A DNA stretch of 64,000 bases from Hydrogenophaga aromaticivorans (GTDB lineage: Bacteria > Pseudomonadota > Gammaproteobacteria > Burkholderiales > Burkholderiaceae_C): assembly GCF_013387465.1 (NCBI RefSeq), contig NZ_VYGV01000006.1, forward strand, positions 343,638-407,637, read 5' to 3'. The stretch's first letter is position 1; each line of letters starts with the position of its first letter. Made by a program: the position numbers and the translations under genes. The notes under the pieces are model-generated. The model was not told where the DNA came from. It was given only the letters and a program-made list of their open reading frames with translations, and did not search any database. Positions 46,623 to 58,664 of this stretch are shown piece after piece.

Positions 46623-46679
46623 TCCAAACGTTCTGCCCGGCACCGGCTTCATTGACCGGCGACGAGCGGAATTGGCGCG

Positions 46680-47933
46680 TTACATATTGTCGATCATGAC
46701 CTGGCCAAAGCCCGAGCAGCTCACCTGGGTGGCGCCGTCCATCAGGCGGGCGAAGTCGTAGGTGACTTTCTTGCTGGCGATGGACTTCTCGATCGAACTG
46801 ATGATCAGGTCAGCGGCTTCGGTCCAGCCCATGTGGCGCAGCATCATTTCAGCCGACAGGATTTCGGAGCCGGGGTTCACGTAGTCCTTGCCGGCGTACT
46901 TCGGCGCCGTGCCGTGTGTGGCTTCAAAGCAGGCCACGGAGTCGGACAGGTTCGCGCCCGGGGCGATGCCGATGCCACCCACCTGGGCCGCCAGCGCATC
47001 AGAAATGTAGTCGCCGTTGAGGTTGAGCGTCGCGACCACCGAGTACTCGGCCGGGCGCAGCAGGATCTGCTGCAGGAAGGCGTCGGCAATGCTGTCCTTG
47101 ATGACGATGTCTTTGCCGGTCCTGGGGTTCTTGAACTTGCACCACGGGCCGCCGTCGATCAGTTCGGCACCAAACTCCTTCTGGGCCAGCGCGTACGACC
47201 AGTCGCGGAAGCCGCCTTCGGTGTACTTCATGATGTTGCCCTTGTGCACAATGGTCACGCTGGGCTTGTCGTTGTCGATCGCGTACTGGATGGCCTTGCG
47301 CACCAGGCGTTCGGTGCCTTCGCGCGACACGGGCTTGATGCCGATACCCGAGGTGTTCGGGAAACGGATCTTGGTCACGCCCATCTCTTCCATCAGGAAC
47401 TTGATGAGCTTCTTCGCCTTGTCGGACTCGGCCTCGTATTCGATGCCGGCGTAGATGTCTTCCGAGTTCTCACGGAAGATCACCATGTTGGTTTTCTCGG
47501 GCTCTTTCACGGGCGAAGGCACGCCCTTGAAGTACTGCACCGGGCGCAGGCAGACGTAAAGGTCAAGTTCCTGGCGCAGCGCCACGTTCAACGATCGGAT
47601 GCCGCCGCCCACGGGGGTGGTCAGCGGGCCCTTGATGGAGACCACGTATTCACGCAGCGCCGCCAGGGTTTCTTCGGGCAGCCAGACGTCGGGGCCGTAC
47701 ACCTGGGTCGACTTCTCGCCGGCAAACACCTCCATCCAGTGAATTTTTTTCTTGCCACCATAGGCTTTGGCCACGGCCGCATCGACCACCTTGAGCATCA
47801 CGGGGGTGATGTCCAGACCGGTGCCATCGCCTTCGATGTAAGGAATGATCGGTTCATCCGGCACGTTCAGGGACATGTCGGCGTTGACGGTGATTTTTTC
47901 ACCCTGGGCTGGAACCTTGATGTGCTGGTACAT
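46680..47933 (-). CDS. icd: NADP-dependent isocitrate dehydrogenase, dimeric (E. coli type)
   Basis: 417 residues, matching E. coli Icd at 416. The active-site serine segment [20 protein letters not shown] and the adenine-binding [20 protein letters not shown] are intact, as is NADP-typical [14 protein letters not shown] cycle step giving 2-oxoglutarate. The conserved phosphorylatable Ser is present, so AceK control is possible. A second, unrelated isocitrate dehydrogenase lies 0.8 kb away. Confidence 0.96.
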   Translation of the reverse strand: MYQHIKVPAQGEKITVNADMSLNVPDEPIIPYIEGDGTGLDITPVMLKVVDAAVAKAYGGKKKIHWMEVFAGEKSTQVYGPDVWLPEETLAALREYVVSIKGPLTTPVGGGIRSLNVALRQELDLYVCLRPVQYFKGVPSPVKEPEKTNMVIFRENSEDIYAGIEYEAESDKAKKLIKFLMEEMGVTKIRFPNTSGIGIKPVSREGTERLVRKAIQYAIDNDKPSVTIVHKGNIMKYTEGGFRDWSYALAQKEFGAELIDGGPWCKFKNPRTGKDIVIKDSIADAFLQQILLRPAEYSVVATLNLNGDYISDALAAQVGGIGIAPGANLSDSVACFEATHGTAPKYAGKDYVNPGSEILSAEMMLRHMGWTEAADLIISSIEKSIASKKVTYDFARLMDGATQVSCSGFGQVMIDNM

Positions 47934-48135
47934 GGAAACGGGTCTCCGTATGGGATGCATTGTCGAACGCTTCTGAATCCAGAGTTCCCGGGCATGGCGC
48001 CGGGATGGACCTCAAGAATTCTAGTCCTGATCGAGCGGCCCGGACGCCGGATCTATCCGTGGAAATCGCCGATCACTGACCTGTGCGCGGCGCTTGACGG
48101 ACAATGCGTTTTTCACCCGATCACATCGTCTGCCC

Positions 48136-48591
48136 ATGAACCGATTGCTCGTTTGCCTGTCCTGCCTGCTGGCCCTGTTGACCGGGCCTGCGTGGTCCCG
48201 CGATGCACCCCAGCTCCAGCTGCCCCGCGTCACCCTCACGGCGGGTATGCACCTGATCCAGGCCCAGGTGGCCGCCACCCCGGAACAGCGATCCATCGGG
48301 CTGATGTTCCGCGAGGACATGCCTGCCGGTGAAGGCATGCTCTTTGTCTTCGAGCAACCCGCGGGCCAGTGCTTCTGGATGAAAAACACCCTGCTGCCCT
48401 TGACCGCCGCCTTCGTGGCCGATGACGGCACCATCGTCAACCTGGTCGACATGAAGCCGCAAAGCCTGGACTCGCACTGCTCGGCACGACCGGTGCGTTA
48501 TGTGCTGGAGATGCACCAGGGCTGGTTTGCCAAGCGGGGCATCCAGGCCGGCTCCCGGCTGAGCGGTTCACCGTTCGACGGACGCAAGTAA
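48136..48591 (+). CDS. DUF192-family exported protein
   Basis: 151 residues with a Sec signal ending GPAWSRDA. DUF192 features: EQRSIGLMFREDMPAGEGMLFVF, CFWMKNTLLPLTAAFV and LDMKPQSLDSHCSARPVRYVLE. Function unknown; the fold is a small beta-barrel. It diverges from icd. Confidence 0.9.
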   Translation: MNRLLVCLSCLLALLTGPAWSRDAPQLQLPRVTLTAGMHLIQAQVAATPEQRSIGLMFREDMPAGEGMLFVFEQPAGQCFWMKNTLLPLTAAFVADDGTIVNLVDMKPQSLDSHCSARPVRYVLEMHQGWFAKRGIQAGSRLSGSPFDGRK

Positions 48592-48638
48592 GTTCGCGGG
48601 CGATCTGCCAGCCCCTGCAGATCCGCCACCCAGGCAAG

Positions 48639-48678
48639 AAAAAAGCGACCCGGACAGCTCGCGCCGCCTGGATCGCTT
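48639..48678 (-). terminator. Intrinsic terminator of the monomeric icd gene
   Basis: On the minus strand AAGCGATCC (48678-48670) pairs with GGGTCGCTT (48651-48643, one G-U pair) followed by TTTTTT to 48639. It sits 30 bp beyond the stop codon. Confidence 0.82.
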
Positions 48679-48708
48679 CGGGGTGTCGAAGCCTGACGAG
48701 AGGGATGC

Positions 48709-50946
<2,238 letters not shown>

Positions 50947-51274
50947 GTGTTTGCTCCGTAGATCGTTGTAGGAATCCCGCTGATCGGTAGGTGCCAACCG
51001 CAGAACCGCCGGATAGTCTGGGATTTTGCTTTCATCGCTCTGACCCAGACACCATTTTTTGAACTCCTATCTTGCAATATGAAAATTGCAGACAAAATTT
51101 CTGTTTTTTTTCACCTCTGCGGGTCTGCCCCCCGACTGTTCTCGTACGGATCCATCGGCCCAAAGCGCTCAACAGCCAGGGTGAGCGCCACAAAAAAAGC
51201 ACCCTTGGACGCACCAACAAAAAAGGCCCGAAGGCATGGCCTTCGAGCCCTTGTGCGGCGATCAGGAGGTCCGC
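50947..51274. other. Gap between monomeric icd and sodB: promoter region, palindrome and terminator
   Basis: No gene seen. An A/T-rich tract (about 51050-51115) lies upstream of the monomeric icd gene and includes TGCAAT-ATGAAA-ATTGCA (51073-51090), a perfect 6-bp inverted repeat with a 6-nt spacer, which could be an operator. The right part holds the sodB terminator. Confidence 0.5.
51219..51250 (-). terminator. Intrinsic terminator of sodB
   Basis: GGGCTCGAAGGC-CAT-GCCTTCGGGCC followed by TTTTTT on the minus strand; one mismatch in an 11-bp stem. It starts about 25 bp after the sodB stop. Confidence 0.85.
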
Positions 51275-51856
51275 TCAGGCGAAATTGGCTTCGGCGAACG
51301 ACCAGTTCACCAGTTTGTCGAGGAAGGTCTCGACAAACTTCGGACGCATGTTGCGGTAATCGATGTAGTAGGCGTGCTCCCACACGTCGACGGTCAGCAG
51401 GGCTTTGTCGCCGGTGGTCAGCGGGGTGCCGGCGGCGCCCATGTTGACGATGTCGACCGAACCGTCGGCCTTCTTCACCAGCCAGGTCCAGCCCGAGCCA
51501 AAGTTGCCCACGGCGCTCTTGACGAAGGCTTCCTTGAAGGCGGCGTAGCTGCCGAACTTGGCGTTGATGGCTGCGGCCAGCGCGCCGGACGGCTCGCCGC
51601 CGCCGTTGGGCTTCATGCAGTTCCAGAAGAAGGTGTGGTTCCAGATCTGGGCCGAGTTGTTGTAGATACCACCGCTGGACTTCTTGATGATGGACTCCAG
51701 GTCCATCGCTTCAAACTCGGTGCCCTTTTGCAGGTTGTTCAGGTTGACCACGTAGGCGTTGTGGTGCTTGCCGTGGTGGAACTCCAGCGTTTCCTGGGAG
51801 TAGTGCGGCGCCAGGGCGTCGATCGCGTAGGGCAATGCGGGCAGGGTGTGTTCCAT
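51275..51856 (-). CDS. sodB: Superoxide dismutase, Fe-type
   Basis: 193 residues, the FeSOD length. Metal ligands: His27 in LEFHHGKHH, His in QIWNHTFFWN, Asp and His in VDVWEHAYYIDY. AQIWNHTFFWNCMKPNGGGEP is the iron-type signature region (first 20 residues cited). No signal peptide, so cytoplasmic. Removes superoxide. Single-gene unit with its own terminator. Confidence 0.96.
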   Translation of the reverse strand: MEHTLPALPYAIDALAPHYSQETLEFHHGKHHNAYVVNLNNLQKGTEFEAMDLESIIKKSSGGIYNNSAQIWNHTFFWNCMKPNGGGEPSGALAAAINAKFGSYAAFKEAFVKSAVGNFGSGWTWLVKKADGSVDIVNMGAAGTPLTTGDKALLTVDVWEHAYYIDYRNMRPKFVETFLDKLVNWSFAEANFA

Positions 51857-51992
51857 GGGGTTCCTCATTCGGTTGGCGTTGTGGAAAGGCGGGTGGCTGA
51901 AGGCGATCGCCGGCAGCCCGAAACCGCGCCATTGTAGGCAGGGACGCTATTGTTTGTGCGTCCAGGGTTTCTTGGTCCGCCGCCTCAGCCTC

Positions 51993-53312
51993 TCAGCGGT
52001 TGACCGTGAGTTCCAGCTCACCATCGGCCAGACGGGCCCGCACCGACTGGCCAGGCTGGGTCTGGCTGCACCGGGTGATGGCAAGACCCTGGGTGTCGGT
52101 GAGGTAGGTGTAACCCCGCTCCAGCACGAGCTGGGGGTCCAGATGCCCCAGGGCGCTTTCGCACCGCTGCAGGCGCTGGGTGTGCTGCGCCACCGCGCGC
52201 CGCAGCGCCTGGGGCATCAGGCTCTGCAAGCCCTGCAGGCGGCTGTCCGCGCGCTGAGCCGCCAGAAGCAACGCGCCGCGCAGCCGGTGCTGCAGGCCGG
52301 TGAGCTGCTGGCGGCTGTCGTGCACACGAACGGAAGGCCGCCCCAGGCGCTGACCCAGCCGGTCCAGCCGTTGCGCGCGCTGGTCGATGCCGCCCAGAAC
52401 CGCTTCGCTCAGCCGTTCCTGCAAATAGGCCAGCTCACCCACCCGCACCTCGCGCGCAGGCGCGCACAACTCTGCGGCAGCCGTGGGCGTGGGCGCTCGC
52501 AGATCGGCCACAAAATCGGCCAGGGTGAAGTCGGTCTCGTGACCCACCCCGCAAACCACCGGCATCGGCGACTGCGCCACGGTACGCACCAGCGTCTCGT
52601 CGTTGAACGACCACAGGTCTTCCAGCGAGCCGCCGCCCCGCACCAGCAGCAGCACCTCGCTCTCACCGGTGGTCGCATGGCGCCGGTAGGCTGACTGCAA
52701 GGCCGCACACAGCTCTGCCGGCGCCTGGGCACCCTGCACCGCCGCCGGGTAGATCACCACCGGCACATGGGGCACACGCCGGCGCAGCGCCGTGACCACA
52801 TCGCGCAAGGCGGCTGCGCCGAGCGAGGTCACCACACCAATGCTGCGTGGCTGGGCAGGCAAGGGGCGTTTGCGCGCCGCGTCGAACAGCCCTTCCGCTT
52901 CCAGTCGGGCTTTCAGGCGCAGGAACTGTTCGAACAAGGCCCCTTGCCCGGCCGGCTTGAGGCTGTCGACGATGAGCTGCAGATCGCCGCGGGGGCCATA
53001 GACATCGAGCTTGCCCAGCGCCTCGACCACCTGGCCATCGCGCGGTGCAAAGTCCAGCTGGTCGGCCGAACGGCGAAACAGGGCGCAGCGCACCTGGCCG
53101 GTATCGTCCTTGAGTGAAAAATAACAATGCCCGCTGGCCGCGCGGGAAAAACCCGAAATCTCGCCCCGGACGGTGACCGGATTGAAACGTGCGGCCAGGG
53201 TGTCAGCAATCGCGCGCATGAGCGGACCAACCGCCCACACACGCCGCGCCGATGGGGCTTCGGCATCCAGAAATGGCTCAGACACAGGGCTCTCCAGACC
53301 CAATCTGTCCAC
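51993..53312 (-). CDS. xseA: Exodeoxyribonuclease VII large subunit
   Basis: 439 residues. N-terminal OB fold with VRGEISGFSRAASGHCYFSL and KDDTGQVRCALFR, catalytic domain with IGVVTSLGAAALRDVV, LLVRGGGSLEDLWSFND and VVCGVGHETDFTLADFVAD, then coiled coil. GTG start. Degrades single-stranded DNA with XseB, which is not nearby. It diverges from exbB. Confidence 0.95.
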   Translation of the reverse strand: MDRLGLESPVSEPFLDAEAPSARRVWAVGPLMRAIADTLAARFNPVTVRGEISGFSRAASGHCYFSLKDDTGQVRCALFRRSADQLDFAPRDGQVVEALGKLDVYGPRGDLQLIVDSLKPAGQGALFEQFLRLKARLEAEGLFDAARKRPLPAQPRSIGVVTSLGAAALRDVVTALRRRVPHVPVVIYPAAVQGAQAPAELCAALQSAYRRHATTGESEVLLLVRGGGSLEDLWSFNDETLVRTVAQSPMPVVCGVGHETDFTLADFVADLRAPTPTAAAELCAPAREVRVGELAYLQERLSEAVLGGIDQRAQRLDRLGQRLGRPSVRVHDSRQQLTGLQHRLRGALLLAAQRADSRLQGLQSLMPQALRRAVAQHTQRLQRCESALGHLDPQLVLERGYTYLTDTQGLAITRCSQTQPGQSVRARLADGELELTVNR

Positions 53313-53625
53313 AAGCCGCGAGATTTCTGGGCTTGTAGCCTGAAAGACCCCATGGTGCTTGGGCTGAACGCCAAGCGCTTGATTTCAATGCGTTTTGCAC
53401 TGCCTGTTTTCTCATCGAACTGTCGGGAGCCGCGACCACAGCGGGCTGGCGGGCGTTGGGATACCGGTTCTTCACAAAGTTATCCACAGAATCTGTGCAT
53501 CGGGCCGGACAGGCAGTCGGATCCTTGCTGGAGGTTTTCCGGCCATTCACCACCGGATGGTGAGACATAATCCGGGAGATTGCACTCTGGCCGCCAAGCA
53601 GGCGGCTTTTGTCTGGAGCCCTGAT
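53313..53625. other. xseA/exbB divergent region with a perfect DnaA box
   Basis: No gene seen; the in-frame extension of exbB here has no family-like sequence. TTATCCACA (53480-53488) is an exact DnaA-box consensus, next to CACAG-AAT-CTGTG (53485-53497), a perfect palindrome. A second, imperfect CTGTCCACA (53305-53313) lies at the xseA start. Could be a regulatory DnaA site; a single box is not an origin. Confidence 0.45.
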
Positions 53626-54267
53626 TTGTTTTCCATCATACAAGCCGCTGGCTGGCCGATCTGGCCCCTGATCATCTGTTCCGTCCTGGGCATGGCCCTC
53701 GTCATCGAGCGGTTCATCAGCCTCAAAGCCGTCAAGATCGCCCCGCCGAAGCTGCTCGACGAAGCCATCATGGTGTCGCGCAACGGGGTGCCCGGAGCCG
53801 ATGTGGTCAACCAGCTGGAGCAAAACTCGGCGCTTGGCGAGGTGCTCGCCAGCGGTTTCCGCGCTCTCAACAGCAACCCCCGGGTCAGCGAAGACGATCT
53901 GCGCTCCAGCCTTGAGGGGGCTGGTCGCCAGACCGCCGCCAAACTGCAGCGCTACCTGGGTGCCCTGGCCACTATCGCGTCGGCGGCACCCTTGCTGGGT
54001 CTGCTGGGCACGGTCATTGGCATGATCGAAATCTTCGGATCACAGGCCGGCGATGGCGGCATGGGCACGGTTCCCGGCGGGGGCAATCCCAGCCAACTGG
54101 CACACGGCATCTCGATCGCGCTGTACAACACCGCCTTTGGCCTCATGGTGGCCATCCCGGCCCTGATCTTCTGGCGCTACTTCCGCGCCCGGGTCGATGA
54201 CTACCTGCTGACCATGGAGATCGCTTCCGAGCGTTTCGCCCGCCACCTGCTGACCCTGCGCAAATGA
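53626..54267 (+). CDS. exbB: ExbB/TolQ/MotA-family proton-channel protein
   Basis: 213 residues. Starts at TTG with GGAG 7 nt before; earlier in-frame starts give an unrelated leader. Three membrane helices: IIQAAGWPIWPLIICSVLGMA, the ALATIASAAPLLGLLGTVIGMIEIF pair, and GLMVAIPALIFWRYF. The second-helix Gly-Thr-Val motif marks the MotA/TolQ/ExbB family. It transduces proton motive force to TonB or TolA-type partners together with the ExbD gene next to it. No tonB is visible. Confidence 0.9.
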   Translation: MFSIIQAAGWPIWPLIICSVLGMALVIERFISLKAVKIAPPKLLDEAIMVSRNGVPGADVVNQLEQNSALGEVLASGFRALNSNPRVSEDDLRSSLEGAGRQTAAKLQRYLGALATIASAAPLLGLLGTVIGMIEIFGSQAGDGGMGTVPGGGNPSQLAHGISIALYNTAFGLMVAIPALIFWRYFRARVDDYLLTMEIASERFARHLLTLRK

Positions 54268-54322
54268 CGCTTCACACCCCCGCTCGCAACCACCGCGCGG
54301 CGCGGCCTGCCCGGGAGACCGC

Positions 54323-54760
54323 ATGAACTTCCGGCCCGGCTCCCGCGACGAACCCGAGATCAACCTGATCCCGTTCATCGACATCCTGCTGGTGGTGCTG
54401 ATCTTCCTGATGCTCACCACGACCTACAGCAAATTCACGCAGTTGCAGGTCAACCTGCCGGTGGCCGACGCCCAGGCGCAGCGCACCGAACCCAAAGAAG
54501 TGATCGTTTCCGTCAGCAGCGACGGTCGCTATGCGATCAACAAGGACGTGCTCGAAGGCTCGGGTGTGGAGATGCTGACCCGCGCACTCACCCAGGCATC
54601 GCAGGACAGCCGTGAGGTGGTCATCGTCATCAGCGCGGACGCCGCCGCGACCCACCAGTCGGTCATCAACGTGATGGACGCCGCCCGCCGTGCCGGCCTG
54701 GTGCAGATCACCTTCGCCACCCAGCAGTCCGGCTCCCAGCGCGCGCGCGGCAAGTCCTGA
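54323..54760 (+). CDS. exbD: ExbD/TolR-family biopolymer transport protein
   Basis: 145 residues. Single helix with the essential aspartate in INLIPFIDILLVVLIFLML, then a periplasmic domain from TQLQVNLPVADAQ on. Pairs with ExbB; stator of the energiser complex. The next gene starts 2 bp after its stop. Confidence 0.92.
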   Translation: MNFRPGSRDEPEINLIPFIDILLVVLIFLMLTTTYSKFTQLQVNLPVADAQAQRTEPKEVIVSVSSDGRYAINKDVLEGSGVEMLTRALTQASQDSREVVIVISADAAATHQSVINVMDAARRAGLVQITFATQQSGSQRARGKS

Positions 54761-54762
54761 CC

Positions 54763-55863
54763 GTGCCCGCTGCCCAGCCACAGCGCCTCGACCAAGGGCA
54801 GGCCCGCTGGCAGGGCATCTGGCGGACCCGCGGTCCGCTGGCCCATGTGCTCTGGCCCGTTTCGGTCCTGTACGGAGCGCTGACCGGTCTGCGGCGATGG
54901 CTGTATGCCGCCGGAATGCTGAAGATCACCCGGCTGCCGGTGCCGGTTATCGTGGTGGGCAACGTGGTGGTCGGCGGCGCCGGCAAGACGCCGACCGTGC
55001 TGGCCCTGCTGCAACATCTGCAACAGCGTGGCTGGCACCCGGGCGTGGTGTCACGCGGACATGGTCGCCGTGGCACGGGCGTGCTGGAGGTACAGCCCGA
55101 CACGCCAGCCACCGAAAGCGGCGACGAGCCTGCCCTGATCTGGCGCAGCGGTGGCATGCCGGTGTTCGTGGCGGCGCGCCGGGCCGAGGCCGCCCAGGCC
55201 CTGCTGGCCGCGCACCCCGGGGTGGACCTGATCCTCTGCGACGATGGCCTGCAACACCTGGCGCTGGGCCGCGACCTGTCGGTGGCGGTGTTCGACGACC
55301 GCGGCACCGGCAACGGCTGGTTGCTGCCCGCCGGCCTCTTGCGCGAGCCCTGGCCGCCGGGCGCAGGCAACCCTTTTCGACCCGATCTGGTGCTGAACCA
55401 GCGCAGCGAGTCCGCCTCCGTGGTCCCGTCGACCACCCCGCTGGAACGGCCGTCCGATCTGCCTGTTTTTGAAGCCACGCGGCGCCTGGCCGATCACGCC
55501 ATTGGACCGCAGGGACAGCGCCGGCCCCTGCGCGAATTCCAGGGGCACGCCGTCACGGCGCTGGCCGGCATCGCACGCCCTTCGGTTTTCTTCGACATGC
55601 TGCGCGCCCGTGGGCTCACCCTGACCAAGACCCTGGCGCTGCCCGATCACGCCGAGCAAGCGACCTATGCCGCCTTGCTGCAGGGCTGCAAGGGGCCGAT
55701 CCTGTGTACCGAAAAGGACGCCGTCAAGCTGTTCGCCTGCTGCCCTGAACCGCCCGCAGGCGATGACCCGCAGGCCTGGGCGGTCCCGCTGGAATTGCGT
55801 GCCGATGCGGCCTTCTTTGAGGCGCTGGACCATCGCCTTGCGTCGATCCCGCGCGCCCGCTGA
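54763..55863 (+). CDS. lpxK: Tetraacyldisaccharide 4'-kinase
   Basis: 366 residues, GTG start. N-terminal membrane-associated helix, then Walker A VGNVVVGGAGKTPTVLALL and the LpxK-typical DDGLQHLALGRDLSVAV plus LLPAGLLREP. Phosphorylates the lipid A precursor to lipid IV-A at the inner membrane. Cluster exbBD-lpxK-trm112-kdsB-adk is conserved in Burkholderiales. Confidence 0.95.
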   Translation: MPAAQPQRLDQGQARWQGIWRTRGPLAHVLWPVSVLYGALTGLRRWLYAAGMLKITRLPVPVIVVGNVVVGGAGKTPTVLALLQHLQQRGWHPGVVSRGHGRRGTGVLEVQPDTPATESGDEPALIWRSGGMPVFVAARRAEAAQALLAAHPGVDLILCDDGLQHLALGRDLSVAVFDDRGTGNGWLLPAGLLREPWPPGAGNPFRPDLVLNQRSESASVVPSTTPLERPSDLPVFEATRRLADHAIGPQGQRRPLREFQGHAVTALAGIARPSVFFDMLRARGLTLTKTLALPDHAEQATYAALLQGCKGPILCTEKDAVKLFACCPEPPAGDDPQAWAVPLELRADAAFFEALDHRLASIPRAR

Positions 55864-55887
55864 CAAGCGGCCGACTATCATTCCCGC

Positions 55888-56094
55888 ATGGACACCAAAT
55901 TGCTTGAACTGCTGGTCTGCCCGGTCACCAAGGGCCCTCTGATCTTTGACCGGGAGAAACAGGAACTGATCTCCCGCAGTGCGCGGCTGGCCTACCCCGT
56001 GCGCGACGGCATCCCGATCCTGCTGGAGCACGAAGCCCGCCCGATCACGGAAGAGGAAGCGGCCCGCCCGCCCAAGCCGTCGCCAGCCCCATGA
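55888..56094 (+). CDS. Trm112-family small protein
   Basis: 68 residues with one Cys-Pro motif ([11 protein letters not shown]) and the [22 protein letters not shown] core typical of the Trm112/UPF0434 family. The eukaryotic relative activates methyltransferases; bacterial role unproven. Stop overlaps kdsB start (ATGA). Confidence 0.93.
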   Translation: MDTKLLELLVCPVTKGPLIFDREKQELISRSARLAYPVRDGIPILLEHEARPITEEEAARPPKPSPAP

Positions 56095-56876
56095 GCCCGA
56101 GCGGGGCCCCGGGTCCGTTCACCGTGCTGATTCCGGCGCGGCTCGCGTCGAGCCGCCTGCCCGACAAGCCGCTGGCCGACATCGGCGGTCGGCCGATGGT
56201 GGTGCGCGTGGCGCAACGTGCGCAGCGCAGCCAGGCCAGCCGGTGTGTGGTCGCGGCGGACGACGCGCGTATCGTCGCGGCCTGCGAAGCACACGGCATC
56301 ACCGCCCTGCTCACGCGCACCGACCACGCCTCCGGCAGCGACCGCCTGGCCGAAGCTTGCGAACAACTCGGCCTGGCAGACGACGCCGTGGTGGTCAACG
56401 TGCAGGGTGATGAGCCGCTGATGGACCCGGCGCTGATCAACGCCGTGGCGCTGGATCTCCAGCGCCGCAGCGATTGCGTGATGAGCACCGCGGCGCACGC
56501 CATCGACCAGATGGCCGATTTCCTCAACCCGAACGTGGTCAAGGTGGTGCTCGACCGCGCACAGACCGCCTTGTATTTCAGCCGGGCGCCCATTGCATGG
56601 TGGCGTGATGGCATGGCCGATGCATCGGGCCGGAACACCCTGCCCTCGCCCGCGCCTTTGCGCCACATCGGCATCTACGCCTACCGCTCGGGATTTCTGC
56701 GCCACTTTCCGACGCTGGAGCCCGCGCCCCTGGAACTGACCGAATCGCTGGAGCAGTTGCGTGTGCTGTGGCATGGCGAACGCATCGCGGTCCATGTGAG
56801 TGCACAGGCCCCCGGGCAGGGCGTCGACACCCCCGACGATCTGGCGCGGGTGCGCGCGCTCTTTGCCCTCGGCTGA
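56091..56876 (+). CDS. kdsB: 3-deoxy-manno-octulosonate cytidylyltransferase
   Basis: 261 residues. N-terminal [20 protein letters not shown] and [16 protein letters not shown] are the CMP-KDO synthetase motifs; [13 protein letters not shown] and [12 protein letters not shown] follow. Activates Kdo for lipopolysaccharide core synthesis. Confidence 0.96.
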   Translation: MSPSGAPGPFTVLIPARLASSRLPDKPLADIGGRPMVVRVAQRAQRSQASRCVVAADDARIVAACEAHGITALLTRTDHASGSDRLAEACEQLGLADDAVVVNVQGDEPLMDPALINAVALDLQRRSDCVMSTAAHAIDQMADFLNPNVVKVVLDRAQTALYFSRAPIAWWRDGMADASGRNTLPSPAPLRHIGIYAYRSGFLRHFPTLEPAPLELTESLEQLRVLWHGERIAVHVSAQAPGQGVDTPDDLARVRALFALG

Positions 56877-57012
56877 TGGGCTGTTTTCAGCGCCTTTTGG
56901 CCTTCCCACGCTGTAAGCCAGAGCCCGGTTAGCGCATGCTATCCTCGACCGGTCGCCCCCGGGCCCCGGGCCGGAAGGGCAGCCGCCAGAGACAAGCGGC
57001 CTCTCCATTTGA

Positions 57013-57690
<678 letters not shown>

Positions 57691-57711
57691 TCGCGCACCG
57701 CGATCCACAGG

Positions 57712-57737
57712 AACCCGGTCATGTGCCGGGTTTTTTT
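57712..57737 (+). terminator. Intrinsic terminator of adk
   Basis: ACCCGG, 7-nt loop, CCGGGT, then a T7 run (57731-57737). It ends the exbB-to-adk cluster before the convergent DUF6152 gene. Confidence 0.88.
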
Positions 57738-57750
57738 GTGTCCGGTTGCG

Positions 57751-58230
57751 TCAGGCGGGACCCGATCGCAAGCCGTACGTCTTGCCGTCCAGAAAGACGT
57801 ATTCAGCCCGCAGGACCGCGGCCCCTTGTTCGTCCTTGAACGTGAACCCGACCATCGAGAGTGCAGCCCCGTTCCTGATTTCAGGCATCTGCCACTGGCC
57901 CAGGCGAAACAGCGGTGCCAGTTCGATCGCCCAGCGCCGATCGCGCCGCGTGGGCAACACCGTCTTCGCCAGCAGAGCCGGCCCGTCCACACCGGCGGAC
58001 TGCGCGGGCAAGGCGCGTTGCGCCAGGTCGGCGGGCAGCGCCAGCTTCTCAGGCAGTTCCAGCACCAGTTCGGCGTGGGGGTTGCGCCATTTCACCTCCA
58101 CCGCCCGTCCTTCCAGGTAAATGGGACGGTTCTGGTCAAAACTGCTCCAGCCATGGTGCGCCCACGCGGCGGAGCCAAGACCCGAAAAACCCAGCGCGGT
58201 GCTGGTCTGGAGGAAGCGTCGTCTGTGCAT
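57751..58230 (-). CDS. Tat-exported DUF6152-family protein
   Basis: 159 residues. Twin-arginine signal HRRRFLQTSTALGFSGLGSAAWAHHG (first residues), with a strong AAGGAG before the ATG; the mature part starts HHGWSSFDQNRPIYLEG, the DUF6152 hallmark. Use of Tat suggests a protein folded with a cofactor or multimer before export. Function unknown; gene is preceded by a four-helix membrane protein gene. Confidence 0.85.
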   Translation of the reverse strand: MHRRRFLQTSTALGFSGLGSAAWAHHGWSSFDQNRPIYLEGRAVEVKWRNPHAELVLELPEKLALPADLAQRALPAQSAGVDGPALLAKTVLPTRRDRRWAIELAPLFRLGQWQMPEIRNGAALSMVGFTFKDEQGAAVLRAEYVFLDGKTYGLRSGPA

Positions 58231-58241
58231 CACGGTCTCCT

Positions 58242-58661
58242 TCACATGTAGCCAATCCAGCGCCCACAGGTCAATACCAGCAGCCAGATCACGGTCGAGG
58301 CCGCCATGAGTGCACGCGCGGTGACATCGAGCCGCTGCAACGAACCCCGGGCATGGAACCAGGCGGCGTTACAGGCTGCCAACAGCAGCAACAGCATCTT
58401 GGCTGTGAACACCCGGTTGACCAACAGTTCCCCGGCCTGTGTCGAGAACATCAACAGGCCCGACGCCGCCGCCAGCGCAAAACCCGCTCCGACCAGCGTC
58501 AGGCTCAGGCGGGCCAGCGGCGCCACCGGCAAGGCCGCGCCCCAGCCAAACACACGCAACTCCAGCAAGATCAGGTTGCCCAGCAGCAGCGCAATGCCCA
58601 GGATGTGCGCCACCTCCAGCATGGGATAGGCCCAGGGATGGGCGCCCAGCGCCTCGAACAT
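58242..58661 (-). CDS. Four-helix inner-membrane protein (DUF6644-like)
   Basis: 139 residues with four hydrophobic helices and MLEVAHILGIALLLGNLILLELRV near the N-terminus (part cited). The His and Arg in the first helices could be haem or metal ligands but this is inference. Lies 11 bp upstream of the DUF6152 gene in one transcription unit, a pairing that suggests joint function. Confidence 0.75.
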   Translation of the reverse strand: MFEALGAHPWAYPMLEVAHILGIALLLGNLILLELRVFGWGAALPVAPLARLSLTLVGAGFALAAASGLLMFSTQAGELLVNRVFTAKMLLLLLAACNAAWFHARGSLQRLDVTARALMAASTVIWLLVLTCGRWIGYM

Positions 58662-58664
58662 GGC

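Noticed and set aside
53395..53625. 77-codon N-terminal extension of exbB
   Set aside because: Sequence is unlike the family and the TTG at 53626 has a good ribosome site; the extension region instead holds regulatory motifs.
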